64,000 nt of DNA from Apis mellifera (taxonomy: Eukaryota > Arthropoda > Insecta > Hymenoptera > Apidae), in the NCBI RefSeq assembly GCF_003254395.2, contig NC_037644.1:12710586-12774585 (forward strand), given 5' to 3'. The notes below the pieces were generated by a model. That model did not search any database, was not told the origin of the DNA, and was given only the letters and a program-made list of their open reading frames with translations. Shown in pieces: positions 1 through 13,844 of the stretch (its first letter is position 1; the number at the start of each line of letters is the position of its first letter). Made by a program: the position numbers and the translations under genes.

Positions 1-102
1 AAATAGCCAACGTTGTGTGTTTGCGTTTGCGGGCCAGCAGGAGCTATATCGAGGAAATGCATTTTAATGAATCGAAGTCACGTCGAGAACGGTTTTCATC
101 GA

Positions 103-935
103 TATTGTAATGAATTTAAAAAAGAAATTCCTTTGTGCGAAGTTATATGGCGCGCCATGGATAGATAATATAAATAATATTCGTTAAAACAAGTTATATA
201 TAAGAAAATCGTATAATTTTTTCCAAGAGATAAAAATTTTTAAGTAAGTTTCAAGTAAGTTTAATTTTTTTCTTTTTTTTTTTTGTAATGATAATATGAT
301 ATAAATGATAATGTAATAATTTTGTAATATTGTAATGAATTTAAAAAAGAAATTCCTTTGTGCGAGGTTATATGGCGCGCCATGGATAGATAATATAAAT
401 AATATTCGTTAAAACAAGTTATATATAAGAAAATCGTATAATTTTTTCCAAGAGATAAAAATTTTTAAGTAAGTTTCAAGTAAGTTTAATTTTTTCTTTT
501 TTTTTTTTGTAATGATAATATGATATAAATGATAATGTAATAATTTTGTAATATTGTAATGAATTTAAAAAAGAAATTCCTTTGTGCGAGGTTATGGCGC
601 GCAATGGATAGATAATATAAATAATATTCGTTAAAACAAGTTATATATAAGAAAATCGTATAATTTTTTCCAAGAGATAAAAATTTTTAAGTAAGTTTCA
701 AGTAAGTTTAATTTTTTTCTTTTTTTTTTTGTAATGATAATATGATATAAATGATAATGTAATAATTTTGTAATATTGTAATGAATTTAAAAAAGAAATT
801 CCTTTGTGCGAGGTTATATGGCGCGCAATGGATAGATAATATAAATAATATTCGTTAAAACAAGTTATATATAAGAAAATCGTATAATTTTTTCCAAGAG
901 ATAAAAATTCTTAAGTAACGTTTAATTTTTTTTCT
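103..935. repeat. Tandem array, unit about 222-225 bp, nearly four copies
   Basis: Four successive copies start near 103, 328, 552 and 774, so the period is 225, 224 and 222 bp. The copies are almost identical and differ by single bases and by poly-T length. The last copy breaks off in its distal third near 930. Each unit begins with tattgtaatgaattt and holds one GC-rich island in AT-rich DNA. In copies 1 and 2 that island is the 12-bp palindrome atggcgcgccat (147-158 and 372-383). In copies 3 and 4 it is changed to ggcgcgcaatgg and is no longer symmetric. No coding potential is visible. High identity between copies points to recent local duplication or gene conversion. Confidence 0.95.
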
Positions 936-3900
936 TTTTTCTTTTTTTTTTAAAGATCGAAATCTTTGAGAATATTAGATGACGAAGATGCTTTCGAGGG
1001 TACATAAAATGTGTACTCAAACTTAGACTTTAATGCAATCTTTCCTGAACGTTCCACGTTCCATTACAAACAAAGTGGTTCTCGCGGGCTACTGCGAACC
1101 AATTAATTTTCCCCGCTATATTCGAAACGCGTTTCGGATCGTCGTACCATTGTATTCTAGACATCGGGCGAATTACCTATTCAACCATTGTATCTCAGAC
1201 GCAAATAGAACGTTCCGGGTTATCTCGTGAAATCTATCGAACAATATTCCTCGAAAAGTACTTACGTCTCGGCGAATACGCAATTAAATTCTTAACAAAA
1301 ATATATACATATATATATATATCTTCGTCGTAATCTCGACGAACGTGGAATGATGTACGCGTGCGAAAACCGCATATGTACTTTGCAACATGATGCTACA
1401 ATAAAAGAGTCTTACGTAATAACGACGATTACACGAGAGCTACCAGGACCTTCTTGCGTAAACCGCTTACGTGTTACCGGTTGGAAAAATTCTCCTGTAC
1501 GGTTTAAGACACACAACCGGGTGAATTTTATTGCCGACATAACTTCGCTACAATCCCCTTACTTTATCACACCGGATCACACCGAAAAACGACCCTACTC
1601 CTTTTCTTTACCTTCGCTCTTTCGTCTGTTCCAATTGTAGGTAGATACGTATGTATGTATGTATATGTCTCTCTCGAGTCGCTGTGTTTCACGAGCAAGC
1701 GTTTTCTTCCTAAGAAAAGAAATTCTTCCAAAGCTTCACTTCCAGGAAAACACGTTACGTAGCTATTTTATCTCAGTCAGTTCGAACATACGCTCGCCTC
1801 GCGCCGCTAGTACGTAATTCTTTGCATGCTTCTCCGGTTGCAACGGTTTTTTTCCGAGGAAATGGTAAACTTCGAGGGAAGTGGCGATTTTCCTTTTTCC
1901 CCGACCCGATCTTCTCGATATTTCTTGATATTCGGATTTTGAGATTATCGTGGAAAATAATTTTAACAATGATCAGATTTAATTTCTTCTGATTCATATA
2001 ATTATTTCAGATTCGAAAAATAAGTACATAAAATAAAATATGTAATACAAATAGAAAAGAGTCTTTGGAAAGTGCACAATTTCTTTTTTACGAAATATCA
2101 AAATTTTAAAAGCTCTATTACACTAGGTATTTAAACTTCCTTCCCACGTATCGTAAAATTGTCTTGTCCTCCAGTCAACACGTTCAACGATCGAGAAACG
2201 AAGCTAATCCTAAGAAAATAAAATTCCCCTCTACAAATCCCTCGAAATCGAATCAAACCGGGCAACGTTCGCCCTCACAATTTCCTATCCGAACGATCCA
2301 CGAAATAATCCGACGCGTACGTTCCAAGCAGAACCAAGATTCTCCGTGTATTTGGCCTTCTTCTAACCTCGACGCTCGGGCGAAACCAAATTTTCCCCAG
2401 GGAGTGCAGCTTTATCCAATATATTGCACGAGATTGCATTCAAAACCAAAGTGGTAAGTAAAATTTATAGGAAAAACAAATATCATTTAAAGAATCGTTA
2501 GATAAAATATTTTTGAATAGGGAATTAAATTTTGGAATAAAATATCTTCGTTATTTTCGAATTAATTTAAATCAAGATTACCAGGGCGATGAGAACGCAC
2601 GGATACATGCAATGCCTATATGCCTATATAGAGACTATAGAGGAGAGAGACCTAAGACGTATACCCACACACGAAGACACCATAATCATCAGGATTTATG
2701 CGCAAGTGCCGTTTCTACGGTGAGTGCGAGACTCCGTGAAAGTTCCATCGGCCCGTGAAAAAATCGACAAAGATATTTCGAATTCACTGGGCAAATAGCT
2801 ATCGAGTACGAGGTATAACGGCATTATCCTCTTAGCCGTAGGTTCAACACGGTATCACATTATGCGTTAACTTTCATTGATGTGTGCAGGTGCGTGCATA
2901 AAGAGAACTAACCTCTCACCGATTCTATGTATCTCCCTCTTTCTCTCTCTGTCACTTTGACTCTTTTCATCTCGTGTTGGCGCATGTTTCATACGCATGC
3001 CCTCCCTCTTTCTCACTCTTTCTCTCTCGCTCCTTTATCCCCCAGATTCGTCGCGGTCCAGTCCTACGCGGTGCGTTAATTTACACGTACACACGTGCGC
3101 AACAACTTGCAACCGAGGTTTGGACATTTCGAAGGTAAACGTTAATGCGTGCAAATTAACCGAAATTCGTATTCGCACGCACGGATAAATCTGGTGCTAG
3201 TCGCGTCGTTCTCGCGAAAACATGGCGGATGCTTCGATCGAAATTGTGTTTTCACTCGGTCGGAAATGTGGCGTTAGTATCACGAAGTATGTGTTGAAAA
3301 TTGTAATCTAACCTATTATTTATCTAAAATCGCATCTCTATGTTACAAAAGTTATTGATTTGAAATATATTTATACAATATTTAGTATTTCATACGATCA
3401 ATTAATGTTCTACGACGAAACGATCCGAAATTTTAGGTTAATGTCGTTTTCGTAAAGTGAAAAAGTTTACTTTTTTTGCGATTCTATGCGATTTAATGAA
3501 ATTTCTTGATTTCGCGAATGAACGTTGAAGTGAAATTTGCATTAGGAAATGATAAAGTTTGCTTCTCTAACGAAATAGTCAGTGCTTTTGAAAGTTTCGT
3601 ATAATCGAAGAACGAATGTGCAGAGGAAATAGTAACCCTCCACTGGGTAGGGTTACGAACACAAAATGACTCGTACCTATTGTTTTCAAGCGTCATGCTT
3701 ATTTGATTGATTACAGCATAAATGTCTGAAACTTTGTATTCATATATGTACGTATGTATACACAATGGAATTACTTTTTACTTTTTAGAATCATTTTGTT
3801 GTATACATTCCACATTAAGCATTGAAATTCCGCGTAGAATTGAAAATTGAATTTAATATATTATAGTGCTCTATAGTTTCGTTATATGAAATTTGTGTAA

Positions 3901-6900
3901 ATTTTGCGATAGATTTAATTGATATTAATGCAAAATATGGTTTAAAATTTAATCATCTATAAAATATGTACGGTTGAGAAACGCAATTTAGTAGAATTTG
4001 GCAGAAATAAATTCGTACGCGTATATAATAAATACAAAGCTGTGGATAAAATCATTTTGAATATATATTGGCGAAGAAATTTTTTATCCCGTTCAAATAA
4101 AAAAATCAACAGAGATGTTTCTATACATTCTGATGAAAATAAAAATGCAAAACCATCCCGCTTTAAATTGATTATCGAACGTGAACATACTAACGAAAAG
4201 GCAAGAAGCGTTACAAAATTAATTTCCATTTTATATACGTCCTCGCCGAAGTAGAAAATTAATTCTTTCATTGCGCTCGCCACATTTTCCAAAGAGTAGA
4301 TCTCTAACGCATCCAGACTGTTATAAAAAAAATGAATCAGAGCGTAGAAAACCTGGAAAGCGTTTCCGATCGTTATACAATCGACCACGGTTCGTGATTC
4401 CATCGATTTTTGCATTACGCAATCCTAACGTGAAAAAAATTTTCTGCGTTTCGAAACAACGAAATTCCGGTTGAAAATCCGCCGAAAATTCACATTGTTT
4501 TTTTTTTTTTTTCCCCTTCTAACGCTGTTATTTTCGTGGGAATTAGATGACCAAGAGAATTTTTTATCTCTGTTCAAGATGGAAAAACAAAGAAAAAATT
4601 TAATTTTTAATTTCTATTCAAAGCAAAAAAAAAAAAAAAAATGGAAAATGCTAATGTCTTCGACAAAAACCATGATTCCTTTTTTACGAGACATCTGCAA
4701 TAAAATATGGAACGACAGGTATGACTTATGTAACACAAAAAAATGTTAAACCTTCACTGAAAAATAACAATAAAAACTAATATACAAAAATTTTCAAATA
4801 TTACTATAAATATATTACTAGCTATATTACAAGTTGTATTTCAGTTTTTAATTTTAATTTCAACGAATCCTTCAGAGAATTATTCGACTTATATATAATC
4901 ATATAACTTTCCTTTCAATTTTAAATCAAAACATTCAATATCTTAATTCTTAATCCAATTCCCTTCCCTAAATATCAAATTTCTGTCATTGTTTCAAAGC
5001 GTACGTTCGATGGAAGATCAATCGCGCAAGCATAGCAAACATTCATCTGTATTAAAAATAATACCTTGACTCTTGAACTTCGGTTTCCTCTTTCGCCTCA
5101 TCGCGAAAATTCGTTCCACGCGTTTCCCAGACGCGCGCCGACTTCCGGGGAAGGAAGATTAAAAATTCCAACGAGCTCGTTCGTGGCTAATTGACCGCGA
5201 ACCAAAGTTCCACCGCGTGGAAACTTATTTTTGAAATTGATCCGCGCGAGGGTTCGTTAAGCGTTCGTTTAAATCCTCGAATTGATATCCGGAGATCGCC
5301 ACTTCCGCCTTCCAATTATCATACGCGACCGAACGTACATTAAGCCGTGTGTTTAATTCGCTTCGGGCGATTTATCACTTCGACTCGGAATATGATATCG
5401 GGCAAATTTGTTTCGATAATTGATCGGATGATATAATTTCTAAATAGCCGAGCACGATCTATTAATACTGGGGCTGGATTATAGTTTTGATAAAATTGGC
5501 AGTTTTGTTCTTGAACGGATCGGGTTTGATGGATGAAAATTTATGACGCAGAATAAATTGTTGCACGTGTAACAGATATCGAACTGACTGCGTTTCGCAA
5601 TATTATAATTATCTTGATTAATATTAATATTAATTGGTGAAAAAAATTGAATGATCTTAAATTTTTCCAATCGATATTGATTTTTATTGAAATTTATTCA
5701 TATAAAAAATTTATTTATATATACTGATTAATTTAATATACAATTTTATTTCTTTTAATAATATTTTTTTATAACTATAATGAAAATAAGGATATATATA
5801 ATCTACGTATATAACAAGTAATAAAGAATAAGTTAATAATCTATAGATATTTCTAAAAATAATATCAACAACAATAAGATGTCATTCTTCGGAAAATTAA
5901 TCTCGAAATATAACCATGTTCGTAAATAAGCTCGAGGCAAGTATCTTTATCTCGTTACGATTAAACAAGCCTCACTTGATTGTACAAAAGCTGTAAAGTT
6001 TCCTATGGTACATATACAAAACCAACTTAAAACAAGCTAATAGCGTATCTCGAACGGCGTAAAATTCGATCTTTCTATGTCTAAAACAAAAGAAAAAAAT
6101 AGAACGAAGTGGAGAAAAATTTAGAACAAATATCTATATTAGAATCTTAAGTTAAATTCAAAATTAATTATTTTTTTCATGATATATTTTTTGTTCGTGA
6201 TTACATTCATAGATGCATTCTTTTTTTTTTTTCATTAAATTCTGAATATCTCATTTTTCATTGTACTCGCAATTAAATCAAGGTAATCTCTAATTATTGC
6301 TGTGCACCGCACTTTTATTCATCCTTTTGTCACCTTCGACAAAAGGAACATATAAAACGCTTAGAATGCAACGAATAAGAGTTTGAACGTTTTTCTTAAA
6401 TAAATTTAAATACACTTATTACACGTTTTCACGAAAAAAATGATCTACGTGAAAAAAAAAAAATATACACCATCCAACATCTATTAAACAGGCTTGATGC
6501 GTAAATTCAAAAGCATTCGTCGATTGTTTCTTTTTTTTTTTTTTTTCTTTCGTCCCGTAGCGAATGAAAGAAACGGACGTAAAAATAGTGGCCATTTTCT
6601 GTTGAATTTTCGCTGCGAAAATGGTCGTGGGAAATGTAAAAACGTTTCCTCTCGTTACATCCAAGCGTGGCCTCATCGCGCAACAAATACCTTTTTTCTT
6701 TTTTTTTTATCAACTGCATAGCGAGAATTAAATTTTTCCCCTACTATCCCGTCGTGGTTGGTTTTTCTCGATTGCGACAAACAGAGGAAGAGGAACCACC
6801 AACAGAGGGTAAAAATCACGCAACTTCTACCTTTCTACCAACTGAAAAAAAAAAAGAAAAAAAACAGCTGTGCACGCTTTTTATCTCAAGATCACCGGCT

Positions 6901-9849
6901 AAATTTTAATTACGAACCCGAGGATCCCGGGATTCAGAGTATATAATTTTTATTATACGCTCTTCACCGGCTTATTCCGTTGGTTGGGTCGAGTGCCGCC
7001 GGAACTGTCGACTCGAGGAACTCGAATTTTATCATGTTACTCGTAGTTGATACAAGGGAAAGAGAGATTTTTTTTTTTTCGGTGATTTATGAACGATTAT
7101 CAAGTTTTTTTTTTGCGATATCTTATTCCACTGGTTGCGGGTAAAAATACAGAGGTGGAAAGTACAGAGTTGAAAAACTCGGATTTCATGCATGATACAT
7201 GGAAAGAGATTTTTTTTTTTTTAATGAATTTTCAATGTAATTTATGAATGGTCGTTATCGTAAAATGATATCGTTGGGATAAAGTCAATTCTTTGAATTA
7301 TTTTCAATTATACCGTTAATGATCGTAAGTTAAAAATCAAGGACAATTGAAAAGAATATTGATGTATATTTTTTTCATTCGTCTTAAAGAATGTATTTGT
7401 ACAATATTTAATCGCGTCTTTATTACGTATTATTATAAAATAGAATAATAAAATAAATCTGAATCTGCTTTTACAATTTAATATACAAAAGGCAAGTTTA
7501 ATCTCGTATTTATATATAATTTTTGTTCCTATCCAGAAATTGCGATCAAAATGTATTATAAATTCATTTTATAAAAAATCTAATTTTACTATAATTTTCT
7601 CCATTAATTATTTTTCAAAATAAATTTTTGTAAAAACATTTTGATCTCGTAATTAACGAAGTTATGCTGGTAAAGAATGTTGTTAAAAAAAATTAAATTA
7701 AAATATCATTAAATATTGTTAAATTATCATTATCTTTTACAGGCTATAATTACAAACGATAATGTCGATCATTAACAAACATCCATTAACTTTCACGTTC
7801 CCTAATGATTCAACCAACAAATCGATCTTCATCGATAATCCTTTAATTGAGCATCGATGTTCCTGTTTGCCAACAATGCGGAAGAACATACGCGGAAAAG
7901 AATCATAAAAGGAAATCGAGCAAAACGATGGTCAAGTTTCCTGCTCTCGAGTTGCTCGTTTTCCATTCGATGGATCACTCTTCCTGATCTAAATGACAAA
8001 TCATCCAAAGCCGGTCAAGCGAGGAAATCGTGATTTTCTCCGCGTTGAAATCGCGATCCATTCGATCGTGCGAAACGTGACCGAATCGAAAGAGTATCGA
8101 AAGATGCGCGACGGAAAAATTATTGATTTATCAGAGACAACGTGTTGAAAACATGAGAAAACAAACTGCCAGGAATAATTCCGTGAATGTTGTTCTTGGA
8201 CGAAAATAAGTATCGCTATATTTCACATAATTGTGCAACATCTCTCGCGAGATTAACAGCAATCTGATTCGCGAACACGAGTTTTTTAATGTTTTTAATT
8301 TTTTTCTTTCGATCGATCGTGTATAAACCACTTGAATATAACATGCTAGATAAAAAGTTTATAGAGAAGTAAGTAAAGTTTTTTTTCTATTCGATGGTAG
8401 TAGTAAGAAAAATTCTGTATCGTGAATAATAAATCGTGTTTGATCCAATCCTATTGTCAGTAGCGACTCCATTTTGTCCCTCTGAGGTAAAACAGTCACG
8501 TGAACGTTAAAACGATGTAAAATCAATTAAAATGGAATAGAATGTAAAAGATACCTTACAAAGAAGCACTGATGTTTAATTAAAAATACTGATATACTTT
8601 AACATTTTGTGTAAATTTCACGTGTTATTGCGTATTTATCAAATATTGATAATACTTAAAAATACTAAATATATATTTGAAATTATGTATTTGAGTAAAG
8701 AACAACTTTAATAAATCACAAAATCCAGAATGCGGTAGAGAGAATAACAAATCTCGTAAAAGTTTGTCAAGAATTGAGAAATGTTCATAAGACAGGTGCA
8801 ATAATTGTTGAATATGATCGATCCGTACATCACAAGTGAATACGATCTCGCACTCCATTAAATTTAATATGTATATTAAATAAAACACGCAGAAATACTT
8901 TTAATATATGTGTACGCGTCATTCATATAACTCCAGTACTTCGCGCGATCGCAGTTATGTATGTAAGTAGCCTCTGATAATGCATATGTCGTGTGACAAA
9001 CCATAATCCAACAGCATATGATGTGACACAGAGCGTATAGCTAGCTCTCCGCGGCTCTCGCGTTGCGGAAAAATCAATAACAAGCGTGGTCTGGCATGGC
9101 GCGTCACTCTCTCAGGTGCTTGGCTGTGAGGAAGGAAGCCGGCCTGCTAACCAGCCTAGCCAGCCATCCTACCGTCCGATCGAGCGGACGATGGAAACGA
9201 GTCACCTGCGGCACACACTGTGTATTGTGGTGCACGATCGAATTCCCGCCTTCTCTCTAACCATATACACGTTCCAAACGTTACCGCTCTCTATACACAC
9301 GCTTACGCGGAACTCAGTCGCATTATATGTATATAACTATATGTATGTGCACTAGCAGCACAACGTGAAACACACGTAAAGTTTGCGCGTGTAATGCGCC
9401 TGCGCGTCTCGTGACGTGCAAACTATGAAAAGAGGGACGAAGAGGGAGGGATACGATGGACGGAAGAGGAAAGAGCTGGAAAGAGCAAGCGAGATAGAGA
9501 AGGAGAGGGAAGAAAATGAGAAAGAAAGAGAAAAACGGAATGAGAAGTACACAAAGAGGGCGCGAGAGAAATAAGCAATATGGCGAGTGTGGAAGTGAGA
9601 CAAAAAGTAACCGAGGTAAGTTGATGGAAAGGAAGGAAGGAAGGAAGGAAGGAAGTATGTCGGATACTCGATGCAAATGTATAGAAGCATTTACACGCGC
9701 GGTCTTATCGCGACGAATGAAGAGAAAGGGAGAAGGGTGAAATGAGGAAGCGATCGGCGGGTTTAATACATACGAAGAGAGAGAGGATCGTGCGTAATGC
9801 ACAGGCGCATCGTTAACGATACAATATACGGTGTAGTTGGTGTACGTAC
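936..9849. other. Long stretch without a provable gene
   Basis: No open frame here has both an ATG and coding-like composition; the longest are under 160 codons and mostly lack ATG. Visible elements are an (AT)n run near 1306-1321, pyrimidine-rich tracts at 2930-3045, several poly-T/poly-A runs at 4497-4512, 6531-6547 and 7068-7080, and a GA-rich tract at 9420-9660 that contains (GGAA)n at 9625-9655. CpG is frequent at 5000-5400 and 9000-9800, as at insect promoters. An ATG in good context at 3222 could open a first exon ending near 3286, but nothing confirms it. The minus-strand gene starting at 9912 may run through this stretch as introns. Confidence 0.6.
9625..9655. repeat. (GGAA)n microsatellite
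   Basis: About seven tandem ggaa units within a longer purine-rich tract (9420-9660). On the minus strand this is a pyrimidine tract just downstream of the candidate exon 9850-9912. Confidence 0.9.
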
Positions 9850-9912
9850 CTCGTCTTCACCGGTGGCCACCGTGTTGACGGAGTCCATACTCTGTGAGAG
9901 CGGTGCGTCCAT
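9850..9912 (-). CDS. Candidate first coding exon of an RNA-binding protein (couch potato-like?)
   Basis: On the minus strand an ATG at 9912 opens 21 codons (beginning MDAPLSQSMDSV, ending ATGEDE) that run into a textbook splice donor, GAG|GTACGT, at 9850/9849, in phase 0. The exon lies in a CpG-rich, promoter-like block. In the couch potato/RBPMS family an acidic residue pair directly precedes the RRM, which starts VRTLFVSGLP; an exon ending in GEDE at phase 0 would fit. That assignment rests on memory of the family and is weak. The intron happens to continue V-R-T in frame, which could mislead. The open frame extends upstream to 9987, but there only with GTG. Later exons would lie at lower coordinates or outside the window, and I did not find them. 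Confidence 0.4.
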
Positions 9913-12900
9913 GATGCAAGCGAGTTTGCTGGATGGTCCGGGGTTTCCGGGGGCTGCGGTTCGAGCGGGTGGCGGCGATGAGTCCACCGTATCCCGTCTC
10001 GGGCGTTTTAAAGCGGGCGGCGTTATGGTTGTACCGGCGAAGACGACAGGCGCCTCCAGGACGTATCACTGGAAATAACCCTTTTCTCGCGAGAAACCCA
10101 GGCGTTTCGCCTCCTTCCTCCTTCTCCACCTTTACTCCTTTCCTTTCCGTATCTAAACGCGCGCGCGCACGTATGTATGTGTGTCGGTTCTACTTTCTTC
10201 CGTTCTACCCTCTCTCTCTCTCTTCTTTTTCGTCGTTTCGCTTCTTCCGCTTCCTATTATGTTTCTTCTTCGTCGCTTGCACCTCCACCTCCACCGTCAC
10301 TACCTCCTCCACCTCCAGCCCTATAACAGCGCGGTGCTGCTACCGTTACTCTCGTTGCACCTGTCACGCGCTGCAAGGGCGTCAGGAAAGACCGATGCAG
10401 AGAGAAAGTAAGAGAGAGAGAGGGCTAGAGAGAGAACGAGACGGTCTGAGTTGTAGGTAGAATGTGTATGTAGCCTGCAGGTGTTCCCACGCGTCTATTT
10501 TAGAGCAATCGATACACCGTGCCCGTGGAGGAGGGCCAAACCCAGAGAACGTGCTCTACCGTGGTAGTTCGTCGACGACACTTGTTCATCTACCGGCAAG
10601 TAGTAGCCCATGCAGCAGCGAGGTATAATCCGCTCTCTCTTCACGTATTCCGTTATATTCACGTTTATTAGACGATATTGATTAATCGCGTATTAATCGA
10701 TCACGCGAACGGAGATGGATGAGCACGGTAACGTTGACCGACGATCTGGATCCGGATGTATCCGCGCGGCGATGTATGCAGACAGAAGAAGCAGGTAACG
10801 ACAATTCGCGTTAGACGTAAAACGCGTTTTTCGCTAGCGCAGCGCGTGCGTTCGTCGTATGTTTTTTACGTGTATTTGTATTATATTCCTTCGCGTTTAT
10901 GTAGTAGGTTGAAAGATATGTATATATGTTATGTTGATTGATTCTGTATATGTATACAATTGTGTGGTGATTAACCAATTAGAGAGACCGAGCAGAAAAG
11001 ACGAATAACTCGGCGAGGGACGAACGAAAAAACGTAGACCGCGATTTATAAATGAACAACACACCGGTCAGGCAAGTAAGAATAATAATAATATATTGTT
11101 ACGTAAGCACTGCGACACGACTGGTACGCAGGTTGCCGATAGACTGACGGACTGCGAACGAACACGACGCTTGAGACGGGTGCGCGCGCGGGGTCGAATC
11201 GCTGTCGGTGTTGGGGTGGGGCGAGGTGGGGTGGCCCACGGGCTACTGGGTCGGGGTAGGTGAGTGGGTGGTATACAGGGGTGGGGGTCACGCACGAGGT
11301 ATGATGAGGGGATCAAGGGGCAAGGCACGCGCCTAGAGGGGACTCGCCCTCCCTATTTTACCTTTTCCTCTGACGATACTGGCGGTGACTCCAGCGAGAA
11401 AATTGTGAATTCTGCTACTATCAAATGGAAGTATGACCGAGTTCGTTAAAGAGACAAAAATGAAGAATTCTCCAGTTTTGTTACGCGCCTTTTTTAATTC
11501 CACGAAGATGTAACTTCGTAGAAATTGTGTTGATAATAACGTTGCTATGGTTAGTTGTACGTTATATGGAGGAGCGCGCGTTTCACCGCGACGCGTTCAA
11601 CAATATACACTGAGGTTAATCGATCGTCTGTAAATTGATACCTACGAGTCATAAATTTCCTTTTTTATGCATTAAGTTTATTCATATATGTAAACGATTT
11701 TTATTTTTTAATATGTATACTTTTTTGAATATTTTATTTAGAAATATTAATATTTTATGATATCTAAAGTAAATCTGAGAGAAATTGAAATGAATATTTA
11801 TAAAAAATATGTTTAATCTCAAGAAAATATTATTTTTAGAAATTATTATAGTACTAGTTTTTTAATTTTAAACATTGAAAAAATAATATGTACGTTTTAT
11901 TTTATATTTAATTTTATTATTCATTTCTAGCAGAAATATAAATTTTTAACTGTACAAAACTTCGTCACGCGATAATATCCAAAATTGAAATATATTTATA
12001 TTTGTTCTTTTACGATCTCTATTTTCCATAGAATGCAAGTAGTATTGAGCTCTCGAATGGAATGAGAGAAAGAGAGAGAACCACTGCGCGTTGTTCCGTT
12101 CAACTCGAAAAACTTTATAACCATATGCTTTCCCCATGACAGGTGGAAGTCATACGCTGCTTTCTTTGGGATTAGTAAGTGAAGAATGTTATTGGTTTTC
12201 GTATCGCAGATTATTTCGAACTTAGATTTGATAAAATTTCTCATCAACTTCTCAAAAAGATGAATAATTCAACACGATAAAACATATTTTAATTCCTATT
12301 TTCTATTTTTCTATTTCTTTTTCTTCTTTTATTTTTTAACGTCGAAATTTTGAAAAACAATAATGATTTTAAATGAAATTTTTCAAATAGAAGCAATTCT
12401 TTTTAAATTCTTAATATTGATAAAATAAATGTTTAATTTCGTTCTCTTTATTAGAGAAGAAATTGTATTGAATTTTAATTATAAATAATCAATGCAGTTT
12501 GTTAAAAAGTTTCAATTTTTTGAAAATTATATATTAAAGAAATAATTTTTTTAACAAAAAATATAACAAAAAATAAATAAAAAAAATTTCGTTATGAAAG
12601 AAATTGTAATCATAATATAAAAAGTAATATGATTGCATATTGTAAATTCGATAGACATATATTGAAGAAAATATTTTATTGATAACTTATTGCTTGAATC
12701 GATCGTTGGTTCTACATCTGCAATACAAAATAACCGTATTTAGATACGGTTAAATGGTTTTAATCTAATTTCATCATGTAAACACAAAGTAATAGTAATT
12801 AAATACAATTATTTTTGCATATGATACCTTATGTAAAAAAATATGAAATGACTTGCATATGATTACTGCAGCATAAATTTAAAACGAACATGCATACCAT

Positions 12901-13844
12901 GCATTATATTTATCTCGCTCGATAATCATTCATATGTTCAAAAACATATTTAAAATATTTCATAATGAATTTAAAAAACATTCTATTTCGTTATTTTTAT
13001 GATTCTACTATTGAATAAAATAAGATTTCGAATATACGAATCTATAAATTTATACGTATTGTCTTAATGTTTAATAATTTGTTTGTAAAAATAAAATTAT
13101 AATAAAAAATCATAATTTCTTTCAATATAAAAATATATATAAATTTCAAAAATCATATATTATATTGAAATATAAAAAAAAAAAAAAAGAATAAAAAATA
13201 TGATTCTTAAAAATCATTTACACGAATTTTAATACTATTTTTATTTTTATAAAAAACATTCTATCCTTCAAATTAACTGTAATGTCTACAATAAATATTT
13301 TATATGACCGTTATCGATTTTCATGTTATAAATTAATTTAAAAAGAACCTTCATTAAAAAATCGTTAATATATATATAAATAAACCTCAATACTTTAAAT
13401 TAACCTATATATTTGATTTTCAACACGAGTATACCGATGATATGTAATTTTCTTCAAGCAAAATCAAACATTATTATTAAATAATAAATTGATAGTTTTT
13501 TGATAAAAATATTAAGTCATCAATTTTTTTATTGAAATATTAAATTCCTTGAAATAATTATTTTTTTTATTCTAATTACACAATATAACAATATTTAAAA
13601 TTGCAGATATTACATTATTTATTACCGAATATTGAATGTTTAATTTTATTGGTTATCTGTATATTGTCCAGTTTTTGAATAATTAATATTCATTATATTT
13701 ATTCAAGAAAGGTTTAATGTTTATTATTTATAATATTAACTACGTAAATTAGAAGAAATTTTGTATTGATATTTACTTACAAAATAAAAAGAAATAAATT
13801 TTCAATCGTATAAATGAAAACTTGACTTGTTCCCTTATTAAGAA
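9913..13844. other. CpG-rich promoter-like block, then AT-rich intergenic DNA
   Basis: Bases 9913-11460 are GC- and CpG-rich. They include GA-rich runs at 10396-10440 and a strongly G-rich stretch at 11213-11285. They probably hold 5' UTR and promoter sequence of the minus-strand exon at 9850-9912 and perhaps of a plus-strand transcript. From about 11640 the DNA turns very AT-rich with no open frame of note. A perfect 9-bp inverted repeat lies at 12731-12752. Confidence 0.5.
11213..11285 (+). other. G-rich tract with G-quadruplex potential
   Basis: Runs of three to five G separated by short spacers on the plus strand (11213-11216, 11218-11221, 11227-11231, then further GGG and GGGG runs to 11285). 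The first part meets the usual G3+N1-7 pattern. It sits inside the CpG-rich block, so a promoter or 5' UTR role is plausible but not shown. Confidence 0.6.

Noticed and set aside
3222..3290. ATG in good context (MADASIEIVF...) as a first exon
   Set aside because: Only about 20 codons before a mediocre donor, with no downstream exon; recorded but not called.
9913..9987. Upstream extension of the 9850-9912 exon (Pro/Ser-rich)
   Set aside because: The frame is open but the upstream start is GTG; the first ATG is at 9912.
9323..10460. Several frames of 75-175 codons on both strands
   Set aside because: They are Ser/Phe/Leu- or Arg-rich translations of the GA/CT-rich and CpG-rich block, lack ATG in most cases and overlap each other.
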